In this document: positions 7,401 to 14,416 of the stretch, one piece after another | Numbering within the stretch: position 1 is the stretch's first letter | How the letters are laid out: each line of letters begins with the position of its first letter | NCBI GenBank assembly: GCA_030065155.1 | Contig: JASJDI010000017.1 | Coordinates: 1 to 42,424 of the forward strand | Origin: Xenococcaceae cyanobacterium MO_188.B29 | Lineage (GTDB): Bacteria; Cyanobacteriota; Cyanobacteriia; Cyanobacteriales; Xenococcaceae | Length of the DNA stretch: 42,424 nt | Reading direction: 5' to 3' | Notes under the pieces: generated by a model | The model's input: only the letters and a program-made list of their open reading frames with translations | What the model was told of the DNA's origin: nothing | Databases searched by the model: none | Made by a program: the position numbers and the translations under genes

Positions 7401-8959
7401 GATAAGGTTTCATCATTTTGCTTGAGTGCTTGAGTTATTTTCCACTCAATCAAATCGCGATTTTGAACTTGGGTATTTTCTCCTAGATGCTTTTCACTTC
7501 GTTGCCACAGAGGAGCGATCGCTCTTGCTAATGCCTCAAAAGGTTTTTTCCCTGGACGAAAAGAGATAATCTGCCACTGCACATTGACATCTTCCCGCAA
7601 GCGAGGAATTAATCCAGCAAAAACCACCGAAGACTTACCACTGCCAGACGAACCAACCACAGCTACCAAGGGTTTTTTTTCTACTGCTGCTACTAAATTT
7701 TCTGTAAACTTTTCTCGCCCAAAAAATAGATGTCGATCTTCTTCCCGAAAACTAAATAAGCCTCGATAAGGAGAAGGGGGAATTCCACCTAACTGTAGCC
7801 AAGTTGGAGATTCCACTGCTGGATTTTGACAAATTACAGGCAACCAAGAAGCACCGGGATATTCATCTTCTAGAGCTTGTAATTTTCTTCGCGCCTGCCG
7901 AACTGACAGATATAAAGACATTCTTTCAATGGCAAAAGCTGTGAGAAAATGCTGAAAAAATTCCTGGGCAATACGATTGGGTACTGGCTCCCGCATGACA
8001 ATGACCTGAGGAATATTTAATTTTTCCAAAGCCTTTGCTAATCCTAGTCCATCGCAGGAGTTGAAAATTGCTAACTTTAAACCATAGTTAATGGCTGCAT
8101 TAAGGGACTCTTCTAGCTGTTGAATGGTTAAACTATTATTACTGTGGTTCTCGTTAATATAAATTCGACCTGTTTCCCCCTGGGTTTGACTATGACCAGC
8201 AAAAAAGAGTATATCCCAACCTTGATTATCCCAAAGCTGGGCATCCAATTGAACACGAGAGGGTTTAACGAGAAAAGTGGTTTCCGCATCTAGTAAGCTG
8301 TTCAGAAATCTAGTCTCTTGATTGAGATCGATGTTTTTGCTATTACCTAGAATTGCCAAAATTCTGACTTTTTGTCTGGGTAAAGAAGATTTTAGCGGTT
8401 GACGGCGTTTGTACTCTGGCTTACTCAGAGCTATTTCTGAATAGGGATAATCCTTAAAGAAATCCCAGCGAGACCAAGGTAAGCGTCTCATCTCCTCATC
8501 ATTAGTTTCTACAATGACTCTAATTTCTGCTGTGGGGTTTAACTGCGATCGCAATTGCCTTTCAATATTGAAAAAACCCGCAGAGGAAAGCCAAGTATTA
8601 ATGTTTTTTTCTAACTGTTGGCATATTTCATCAAATCTAAGCTGCGATACATGGGTTATACCTCCTTCATCAATTTCTAGTTCGTCATCCTCTTCGTAAG
8701 AGCGAGAAAACATCACTAACCGACCACAAAAAGCCTTATACATTGACTGCCATATTCTGTAGGATTCAGCCAGTTCTATAAACGGAGGCAAGCTGCCAAT
8801 AAACTGCTCTGGGTAAGGATGCTCTGTTGTCCACAGTTGAGCAGTAACTCTGGAAAATCCTTGCTTCAAGTCACCACTTCCTAGATTAATAACGATCGAT
8901 TGAACTGATTTTATAGTTTGGATTCTGTTCAAGCTACAACTATTAAGTGACTTACTCAT
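4451..8959 (-). CDS. CHAT protease - STAND NTPase - WD40 repeat giant protein
   Basis: This 1502-residue protein has three clear parts. A caspase-like CHAT domain (about 195-385) carries the His of FAGHS (H256) and the Cys of NSCDG (C302), the expected catalytic pair. A STAND-type P-loop NTPase (about 397-770) has Walker A GSSGSGKSS (436-444) and Walker B FVLIVDQFEEL (D539). A hydrophobic helix at about 850-869, preceded by the basic KKQKRRR, could anchor it to a membrane. The C-terminus (about 945-1475) holds 13 WD40 repeats of 41 residues, close to two seven-bladed propellers. By analogy with STAND proteins, the propellers would sense a signal, the NTPase would oligomerise and the CHAT protease would cleave a target. 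The target is unknown. The start has ATGAGTAAGTC context and the gene has promoter copy 2 upstream. A DUF1822 gene and a sigma-like gene lie just upstream on the same strand. Confidence 0.9.
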   Translation of the reverse strand: MSKSLNSCSLNRIQTIKSVQSIVINLGSGDLKQGFSRVTAQLWTTEHPYPEQFIGSLPPFIELAESYRIWQSMYKAFCGRLVMFSRSYEEDDELEIDEGGITHVSQLRFDEICQQLEKNINTWLSSAGFFNIERQLRSQLNPTAEIRVIVETNDEEMRRLPWSRWDFFKDYPYSEIALSKPEYKRRQPLKSSLPRQKVRILAILGNSKNIDLNQETRFLNSLLDAETTFLVKPSRVQLDAQLWDNQGWDILFFAGHSQTQGETGRIYINENHSNNSLTIQQLEESLNAAINYGLKLAIFNSCDGLGLAKALEKLNIPQVIVMREPVPNRIAQEFFQHFLTAFAIERMSLYLSVRQARRKLQALEDEYPGASWLPVICQNPAVESPTWLQLGGIPPSPYRGLFSFREEDRHLFFGREKFTENLVAAVEKKPLVAVVGSSGSGKSSVVFAGLIPRLREDVNVQWQIISFRPGKKPFEALARAIAPLWQRSEKHLGENTQVQNRDLIEWKITQALKQNDETLSNIIKTLVQQPPTRFVLIVDQFEELYSLSPENERQSFVDGLLKAVKLASAFTLVITLRADFYGYALSYRPLSDALQGAIQNLGPMNDAELQSAIEKPAAQMQVRLEKGLTNQLINQVGKQPGSLPLLEFALTQLWSKQRNGILTYQAYSEIGGMETALARHAETIYTQLKEANRQRVQQVFMQLMRLGEKTEAIRRVANRDEVKEENWDLVRHLASARLVVTNYNEFTGEETVEIVHEALIRGWGRLEHWMQVDGEFRRWQEQLRAIRYQWESSDGDQELLLRGKPLVDAEYWHSQRLQELSAKERYFIELSLKVRDREAKKQKRRRELTTLGLISGLVGALILTGTAWLQWQNSLISEIKAISLSSEALFVSNQNLDALIEALRAKQKLKKLVKQDTSTQAIVELVLDQAIYGLVEYNRWLAQSDGVRGIVISPNDQMIVSIHENTTLKLWSLDGKLIKTLEGHSAGVTGVAFSPDGQTIASASEDTTVKLWNLDGSLVRTIHGHTTGVTGVAFSPDGQIIASASEDTTIKLWSLDGRLIKTLEGHSAEVTGVAFSPDGQTIASTSEDTTVKLWSLDGRLIKTLKGHSAGVTGVAFSPDGQTIASASEDTTVKLWSLDGRLIKTLEEHGDIVWGVAFSSSNKTIVSASWDGTIRLWSYKSPLLTVLSGHSAGITGITFSPDGQTIASASDDNTIKLWNLDGTLLKTLKGHSSRVYGIAFSPDGQTIASASNDNTVKLWNLDGTLLKTLKGHDAAVWYVVFSPDGHTIASGSGDKMVKLWNLDGTLRTTLVGHKGTIFDIVFSPDGHTIASGSGDKMVKLWNLDGTLLKTFKGHSQAISGLDISFDGRTIASASHDNTIKLWNLDGTLLQTLKNHKDVVEDLVFSPDGQLIVSVSADKTIKLWNRRQGTLLKTFKGHTGAVWGVDFRPDGKRIASVSADQKVIVWNLEKLLTLDALKYSCNQVRDYLHNSTEVKTSDRNLCDL
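4535..6127 (-). repeat. WD40 repeat array, 13 units of about 123 bp
   Basis: Units follow the pattern GHSAGVTGVAFSPDGQTIAS, then SEDTTVKLW and SLDGRLIKTL. Units 2-5 and units 7-10 form two blocks that are nearly identical within each block at the DNA level. One repeat sentence, for example GGACTAAATGCCACTCC, recurs. Units 6 and 11-13 are more diverged. The pattern indicates recent duplication or gene conversion in the two blocks. Confidence 0.9.
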
Positions 8960-9124
8960 CTTAGTTTTTATATGTATACTTCTCTAAATCAACTTTGACA
9001 GAATGCTCTCAGCTTTTTTTATATGTTGTCGTCTTTTAGTTATATAAAGGTTAAACCTCAGAGTTATGCAAATTTTATGTCGATCGGCTTAAAGGAAACC
9101 TTTTGGTTTCGTCTTTATCCTAGT

Positions 9125-9184
9125 ATTATGTGGTCAACTTTGGGGAAGTACAAGGGGGAAAAGTCAGGTTTTTTCAGGTATTTT
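9125..9184 (-). promoter_or_regulatory. Shared composite promoter element, copy 2
   Basis: On the minus strand: ACCTGAAAAA, ACCTGACTTTT, CCCCC (9158-9154), 23 bp, then CATAAT-ACT (9130-9125). The CCTGA units are 10 bp apart here, because two bases are missing compared with copies 1 and 3. It points at the CHAT gene, whose ATG is at 8959, leaving a leader of roughly 160 bases if CATAAT is the -10 box. Confidence 0.6.
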
Positions 9185-9451
9185 GTTTTTAACTCACATC
9201 TTGCACCAGTACAAAAAACTAAATAATTTTGGTTTGATCGTCAATTTCTCACCCTTTTTCCCTTTCACTGATAAAACAGACTAACTACATGTTAGGTGCA
9301 AGATCTTAGTTTAATATCAGTAGTTAAACAAAATTAATGACACAGTTAAGATAAGAAAGAATAAGGAAGAAAAAGAGAAGAAAGTTGGGCTCAATGTAAA
9401 TAATTATACTTAGATAATTAGTTCTCCTATATGTAAACTACCCACCACCTA

Positions 9452-9583
9452 TTAACTCCGCTCCGCTAAAGCTGTCATTATCAATACATTTTCATCTGCT
9501 TCGTCAATCCCACCACAAACTTTAATTGCTGCATTTACAGAAAGTATGTCGAAATTGTGAAGAAGTTGTGAGCTAGATCGGAC
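9452..9583 (-). pseudogene. Possible coding remnant without a start
   Basis: A 43-codon open stretch reads SSQLLHNFDILSVN, then AAIKVCGGIDEADENVLIMT, then ALAERS and stop. It has no usable start codon at its upstream end, where an in-frame TAA lies at 9586-9584. The composition looks protein-like, unlike the flanking AT-rich DNA. I do not recognise the family. It may be the tail of a lost gene, or chance. Confidence 0.25.
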
Positions 9584-9875
9584 TTAATCTCTTAAATAAT
9601 AATTGCCATTTTTTGCAGATTAAGTTCAACTGAATTATCTGTATGCTTGCTGAGTTTTGAATATTAACTCGAATGATCGATAATTAATATGTAAAATAAT
9701 GTAAGGCAAGATGTAAATTAGCTGTTAAAAGTTTCGGATTCGTAACATTGGTTAAAATTCTGAGGGGATAAGCATCAATGCAATTCACGCTGTTGACTGC
9801 CCGAAGTATAACTAAAATCTTGTTAAGCAGTATATCGAAAATCAAGGGATAGGATATTGAGCAACTAACGCTTGT

Positions 9876-9965
9876 GCCCTAACGAAGGGCTGTCTGCGTG
9901 GGTTTCCCGCGCAGTTTATACGCCCCGTCACCACCTGCTGCATGAGGTGGCGTGATGTGCGGGCT
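9876..9965. other. GC-rich block with three consecutive hairpins
   Basis: Stem 1 is GCCCT/AGGGC (9876-9890). Stem 2 is CTGCGTGGG-TTT-CCCGCGCAG (9894-9914, one G-T type mismatch). Stem 3 is CCACCT/AGGTGG (9931-9950), extended by TCA/TGA. The block is much richer in GC than its surroundings and begins about 11 bases after the stop of the DUF1822 gene, in its direction of transcription. It could be the 3' structure or terminator of that operon, a small RNA, or another small dispersed repeat: its GGTTTCC core resembles the insert at 3301-3319. Confidence 0.5.
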
Positions 9966-9975
9966 GGCTTTCTCT

Positions 9976-11028
9976 TCAAAGCTCAAAATCTTCTCTAACA
10001 CAGACATCATGCATACAGACCTCTATACTAAAGTGTTTTCCTTTTTCACCTTTGAAAGGTTTCAGCTGAATGTAGTTATCTTGATATCTTGATTGAGTTT
10101 CCTGAAGTGCTTTTCCTGCTTTTGAGAACAAAGTCAGCTTGAGATCGGGAGGTAAATACTTTTCTTCTCCAGTAGGATATAGTTGTGCTCCTACTTTTAT
10201 TTTTTGGGAAGTTTCAGTATTGACGGTTATTAGCAATACTACCTTTTTACCTCCCAATTGTATTCCCAAGTTAATTAGTTTACCCCCTTTAGCTTCTTCT
10301 GCAGAATTTCTGGGACTCCAAGCTAAACTTGTTTCTGCCGTAAATAATGTTTCCCAAGAAAGCCAACCTGTGTCCAATACACCTTGTAACCATTGACTCA
10401 ACTTAGTTCTAGTTTTTGGAAGCTGTTCTAATAAATTGTCAGAGTAATCTTGAGTAGAAGCTACAGGAAGAGAAATAGTAGTAGCATCTAAGTAACAAGA
10501 GTAAAACAAAAGATGATTAGGTTCAGCGTCAAATAAGGACAGAGGTAACTGATAACAACCATCCTGTAATTTTGGCAAATTAACTTTAGCAAGATAATTA
10601 ATCAGTTGATCGTAGCGGAGAAAGCTTCTAAAAATAACTTGCTCCTGTTCTTCATTTACCTCAAGTACTACGTAGAAATGAGCTACTAATTCTGGTTTGT
10701 CAATAACAGCTTTAGGAACAGTTACAACTTCATCTAACAAATGCTCAGTGGCAATGACACCATATTTAAACTCACCCATCTTGAGATAGCACATAGTTTC
10801 TCGGAAATTAGTATCTCGATGAATTGCTTGAGTAGGTATTCTGTCTTGAAGCCATTCCTCCAATCCCAATAGCCCTAGTGCATTGAGATAAGTTTGCCAA
10901 CCCAGGTTTACTTCTGTTCCTACCTGTTCACTTATCTCTTTTGCCTGTGTAAAATGTTCTGCTTCAAGACAAATTACTTCTGACAATAACAGTCTTAAAC
11001 TATTTGAATTACTTGAGGAATCAACCAT
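9976..11028 (-). CDS. DUF1822 family protein
   Basis: I place the start at the ATG at 11028 (MVDSSSNSNSLRLLLSEV), not at an earlier in-frame ATG at 11172. AAGGAG lies seven bases before it, and the sigma-like gene stops at 11033, so the ribosome site overlaps the end of the upstream gene and coupling is likely. The product is 350 residues. The N-terminal half, with FTQAKEISEQV, AYLNALGLLGLEEWL-type text and MGEFKYGVIATEHLLDEV, matches what I know of cyanobacterial DUF1822 proteins. The C-terminal part (about 235-350) includes VLLITVNTET and KIKVGAQLYPTGEEKYLPPD and looks like a beta domain. Its biochemical role is unknown, but such genes often sit beside CHAT proteins and sigma-like proteins, as here. 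Confidence 0.8.
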   Translation of the reverse strand: MVDSSSNSNSLRLLLSEVICLEAEHFTQAKEISEQVGTEVNLGWQTYLNALGLLGLEEWLQDRIPTQAIHRDTNFRETMCYLKMGEFKYGVIATEHLLDEVVTVPKAVIDKPELVAHFYVVLEVNEEQEQVIFRSFLRYDQLINYLAKVNLPKLQDGCYQLPLSLFDAEPNHLLFYSCYLDATTISLPVASTQDYSDNLLEQLPKTRTKLSQWLQGVLDTGWLSWETLFTAETSLAWSPRNSAEEAKGGKLINLGIQLGGKKVVLLITVNTETSQKIKVGAQLYPTGEEKYLPPDLKLTLFSKAGKALQETQSRYQDNYIQLKPFKGEKGKHFSIEVCMHDVCVREDFEL

Positions 11029-11032
11029 CACT

Positions 11033-12484
11033 TCACTCCTTGATCGGTTTTGCCTTTTGTTTAGAATAGATGCGAAGTTGCTGAGCGTATAAGCTATCCA
11101 GAGAACGGTTTTTTCCCGCCTTAATTTCTGCTGCTGCTTCTTGGAAGATTTCCTCATCCACAAACGCTTCAATTCTCTTCAGCAAAGTTTTAAGATAATC
11201 TGGTTTAAGGGGAACTTTAGTCAGACCCTTTGACTTCATCAGGTCTAAGATCTTATCCAGAAGTTTTTGTGTTGTCAAAGTACGAACCTTACTGAGAAGA
11301 TCACCTGGATTCAATATACGTCTGGCTTGATCCCAACTGGTCATCCCCAATTGAGGAGCAATTTTCGATAAAGACATACCCTGACAATAATATAATTGCA
11401 AACCGAATATAAATTTTTGAGCAAAAAGAGCATATTTTTGGCTTTTTGCCAATTTGGTAATACGATTGCTAATCTCTTGCTCTATCCCTTCCCTTAAAGC
11501 TAATACAAGTGAGGTTTGCAAGAACTCTAACACTTCTCGTTCTTCTAAGTCTAATTCATTGAGAGAATTATTAGGTAAATCTGCTCTGAGTGTATAACTG
11601 TCGGTATCGAGGTCATAACTCTCCAGAGGTTCTCTGTAACTCCAGATATCATACTGTCTTAGCTGCTTTGCTACCTGTTTGAGTTCTTTGAGTAACTCTA
11701 CTGTAGTTTTAATGATGATATTTTGTTTTTGCAAGTAGACAAGCATTTCTTGCAGTTGAGCTTCATTTGGGTCTGGACATCTTCTTACTCCTTTGTGCTG
11801 TTGTTTGACTCTATCTCGACGATAGACCGAATGAAAGACTTTGATTAGATGGGAAGAGCGTGTAGATAAACTTTCAAGCTGTAATAATCTTGCTCTATTT
11901 AGCAATGCCCAATCGCTCAGATGCTGAAACCCAAACTCAGATAAAAAATTTTTTATTTCCCTATTTTGTTTAGTTTGTAAGTAAGCCCAATTATCTAAAC
12001 TCATACTAGTTCTTGAGTCAAACTGATATGTACGCACAACGTCAACAGTAAAAAATGGGTAAGTTGCTGTTATAGTTTGACCCTTGTCCGTCACCATGAG
12101 TTGGTTTTTATTGTTCTTGTCCAAGACAATTAAAGTTTTTCCATCGTCATTAAGCACAAATGGCAGCAAGTCCTCATAGGTAAACTGCTTTGCTCCAGCA
12201 AACAGATAATCGATTTTTTGACAGGCTTTGAGGATAGGGTAGGAAACATAGCATCTTAGACAAAGTCCTGCTATAGATCGATCGATTTTAGCTACAGATG
12301 AATTATTACAGTTAAAATAGTCATTTAAAGTAGTCTGGATATCTTTTTCTGGTGAATTGCACAGGGAAGAGAATATTTGATTAAAAAATTTTTGTGCAGT
12401 CGAAACTAAAAAGTATTCATATCGAGTTTTTTCATTGTTTAGGCTAATTCGACAAATTTTCCAGTATCTTGATAAAGTTTTCAT
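11033..12484 (-). CDS. Sigma-70 region-4-like regulatory protein
   Basis: This 483-residue protein has a Cys-rich N-terminal stretch, IAGLCLRCYVSYPILKACQK (about 72-91), then FTYEDLLPFVLNDDGKTLIV. The middle is helical and charged (210-330). The C-terminal part contains a helix-turn-helix, YYCQGMSLSKIAPQLGMTSW followed by DQARRIL (about 373-399), like sigma-70 region 4. From memory, homologues occur widely in cyanobacteria next to DUF1822 and CHAT genes. No convincing region 2 is visible, so it may be a diverged sigma factor or a one-component regulator. It is the first gene of a leftward pair with the DUF1822 gene. It is a candidate, though unproven, to act at the tandem ACCTGA promoter elements nearby. 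Confidence 0.65.
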   Translation of the reverse strand: MKTLSRYWKICRISLNNEKTRYEYFLVSTAQKFFNQIFSSLCNSPEKDIQTTLNDYFNCNNSSVAKIDRSIAGLCLRCYVSYPILKACQKIDYLFAGAKQFTYEDLLPFVLNDDGKTLIVLDKNNKNQLMVTDKGQTITATYPFFTVDVVRTYQFDSRTSMSLDNWAYLQTKQNREIKNFLSEFGFQHLSDWALLNRARLLQLESLSTRSSHLIKVFHSVYRRDRVKQQHKGVRRCPDPNEAQLQEMLVYLQKQNIIIKTTVELLKELKQVAKQLRQYDIWSYREPLESYDLDTDSYTLRADLPNNSLNELDLEEREVLEFLQTSLVLALREGIEQEISNRITKLAKSQKYALFAQKFIFGLQLYYCQGMSLSKIAPQLGMTSWDQARRILNPGDLLSKVRTLTTQKLLDKILDLMKSKGLTKVPLKPDYLKTLLKRIEAFVDEEIFQEAAAEIKAGKNRSLDSLYAQQLRIYSKQKAKPIKE

Positions 12485-13027
12485 CTTAATTACGTGCAGT
12501 TAGATACCACTCTCTTGCTCTTTCTTCATCTTTTAGCATTTTGGTTTAAAGCCGAAAAAAATTTTACATTGCTAAAAAACAAATTAGTTAATTTATTGGT
12601 CGCCATTCTTTTGATAATGCAACTGGATATTCACACAAATATTTGTAATAAATAATTTTATCGGTTTAATCGTTAATAGATGCAACGGTTTTAAGCTTAT
12701 GCAGTTTTTTTTATTTAATGGCTAAGAATTTAAGTTAAGCTTCACCGCGGAATGCAGTGACCACTTCATCCAAAAAGCGCATAAGTTGATTTTTCTTGCA
12801 CTATATAAGAATTAGCAAGATTAAAGAATAGTTAAGGAACAAGAAAACAGGTAAATCTAAGTAAAATCATTACTTCGTAGATTTTGTACTTTTTTGTAAT
12901 GTCTAAATTTCGGTAAAAGGGCAATTTTTTGAGCTCTTGAAAAATCCGAGCAAGTGTTGAATCTAATCATTATTGGGAAGTTGGTTGTTCTCTAATTTTT
13001 TTTTAACTTACAAGGAGAAAAATCCAT
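12485..13027. other. Divergent intergenic region, 543 bp
   Basis: AT-rich DNA lies between the leftward sigma-like gene and the rightward metalloprotease gene, and must hold both promoters. A ribosome site AAGGAG lies at 13012-13017. I see no gene, no strong hairpin and no full copy of the shared promoter element; only one isolated ACCTGTTTTC half-site occurs on the minus strand near 12843-12853. Confidence 0.5.
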
Positions 13028-14281
13028 ATGTCTAGAAAATTAGATGCTGCTATTGCTGAAACCGGAACAAGATTTCTAATTTTTCCCCAGCCTCGTTTCA
13101 TCCAATTTTTTGAACAACCAGAGGTTGTTAAAGTAACAATTCCACCTAATCAAATTTTGCCTGGTCCGGCTGATGACCGAATGTATGTTTTAGATGCAGT
13201 CAACAAAAGACCCTATAATCGATTTAATCAACGACCTTATTTAGGTACATTCAATCCCCCTGTACTGCCAGGAGCAGATGGACATTTCGATCATTTAGAT
13301 TTGAATAGTAGAGAATTCTCTGCTGCAACTATGTATGCTACTGTTCGCCGTGTGCTAGATATCTGGGAAGACTACTTTGGGCGACGGATTGAGTGGCATT
13401 TTCGTATGGACTTTGAAAAGCTAGAACTAATTCCTCTAATCAATTGGGATAATGCCCAGTCTGGTTACGGCTTCTTGGAATTTGGCTATGGACGAACACC
13501 TACAGGGGAAATCGATCTCAGTAGACCCTATTGCCAAAACTTTGATGTTCTTGCTCACGAACTAGGTCATAGTCTGATTTTTGCCGAAGTTGGAATTCCC
13601 AGTAATAACAATAATAATAATGAGTATGGTGGATTTCATGAATCGGCAGGAGATTTAGTGGCGATGATCTCATCGCTGCACTTTAATAAGGTAGTTGAGC
13701 GGTTGCTAGAGAATACTCAGGGCAATCTTTTCACTCCCAACGAACTTAATCGCATCGGTGAATTGTCTGAAAGTCGCCAAATTCGTGAACTTTTTAACTA
13801 CGAACGAATGTCCACAGTGAGTCGAGAACCCCACGACTTATCTCTTCCCTTAACTGGTGCAATCTTTGATGTATTTGTTGAAGTATTTCAGAAGGAATTG
13901 GTGCAAGCTGATTTAATCTCTCCAGAACTTGCTAGGCGGTCTCTCCATTCTCTAGATGAGGAGGAGGATGATGATGCTATTCAAGCTGAATTTGCAGCAG
14001 CCTACAGCGGGAAGGAACAGCAATTTCAAGCAGCAATATTGAAAGCTAGAGATTATCTGGGAGCTTTGTTAGCTGATGTTTGGAATAGACTCTCTGCTGA
14101 TAACCTTACTTACGTAAAAGTTGGTCTGGAAATGCTCAATTCAGACTTGAGTATTTCTGGAGGACAGCATCAAACTACGATTCGCGAATGTTTTGCTTGG
14201 CGGGAGATTCGCTTTCCTGCTGATTCTTTGATTTTTCAGATCAGAAGACTAGATGATTGCGGACTAGTGTCTTATGTTTAA
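13028..14281 (+). CDS. HELGH zinc metalloprotease, cytoplasmic
   Basis: This 417-residue protein contains VLAHELGHSLIFAEVG (H177, E178, H181) and, 24 residues later, GGFHESAGDLVAMI with E205. That is the HExxH-plus-Glu arrangement of gluzincins such as thermolysin (M4) and fungalysin (M36). An Asn run (six residues at 193-198) lies between the two zinc motifs, probably in a surface loop. There is no signal peptide or propeptide, so it probably acts inside the cell, unlike most M4 enzymes. A second acidic run, EEEDDD, lies near residue 317. AAGGAG precedes the ATG by ten bases. It is transcribed away from the sigma-like gene and lies just before promoter copy 3, so it could process a protein of the CHAT system or of the following cluster. 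Confidence 0.75.
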   Translation: MSRKLDAAIAETGTRFLIFPQPRFIQFFEQPEVVKVTIPPNQILPGPADDRMYVLDAVNKRPYNRFNQRPYLGTFNPPVLPGADGHFDHLDLNSREFSAATMYATVRRVLDIWEDYFGRRIEWHFRMDFEKLELIPLINWDNAQSGYGFLEFGYGRTPTGEIDLSRPYCQNFDVLAHELGHSLIFAEVGIPSNNNNNNEYGGFHESAGDLVAMISSLHFNKVVERLLENTQGNLFTPNELNRIGELSESRQIRELFNYERMSTVSREPHDLSLPLTGAIFDVFVEVFQKELVQADLISPELARRSLHSLDEEEDDDAIQAEFAAAYSGKEQQFQAAILKARDYLGALLADVWNRLSADNLTYVKVGLEMLNSDLSISGGQHQTTIRECFAWREIRFPADSLIFQIRRLDDCGLVSYV

Positions 14282-14316
14282 GTCTATTTAATCGAGATTT
14301 TATTGGTATTTCCTCT

Positions 14317-14374
14317 TACCTGAAAAAATACCTGAATTTTTCCCCTATTAATTACCAGAAAATAAGCACACAAT
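14317..14374 (+). promoter_or_regulatory. Shared composite promoter element, copy 3
   Basis: ACCTGAAAAAAT and ACCTGAATTTTT in tandem, then CCCC (14342-14345), 23 bp, then CACAAT-ACT (14369-14374). It points at the ThDP enzyme gene starting at 14417 and would give a leader of about 35 bases. It is the likely promoter for the metabolic cluster that follows. Confidence 0.6.
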
Positions 14375-14416
14375 ACTAACAAATGAAATACAGAGAAACA
14401 ATAGAGGTTAATTTCT

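Larger units (their letters stand above)
8960..9975. other. 1-kb intergenic region upstream of the CHAT gene
   Basis: It holds promoter copy 2 (9125-9184), a possible coding remnant on the minus strand (9452-9583) and a GC-rich hairpin block (9876-9965). Between these I see only AT-rich sequence without a convincing gene. A 67-codon + strand frame at 9023-9226 overlaps the promoter element and is not supported. Confidence 0.6.

Noticed and set aside
9023..9226. 67-codon + strand frame upstream of the CHAT gene
   Set aside because: It runs through promoter copy 2, has no ribosome site and shows no protein-like conservation pattern.
9919..9934. Resemblance of ACGCCCCGTCACCACC to the 3' end of 16S rRNA
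   Set aside because: Only a short partial match, and no other rRNA sequence around it.
11029..11172. Longer start for the DUF1822 gene (48 extra residues)
   Set aside because: The extra part is antisense-free but overlaps the sigma-like coding region in another frame; the ATG at 11028 has a good AAGGAG and the known DUF1822 N-terminus.
12843..12853. Possible fourth copy of the shared promoter element on the minus strand
   Set aside because: Only a single ACCTGTTTTC half-site, without the second unit, the CCCC or a CANAAT box at the right distance.
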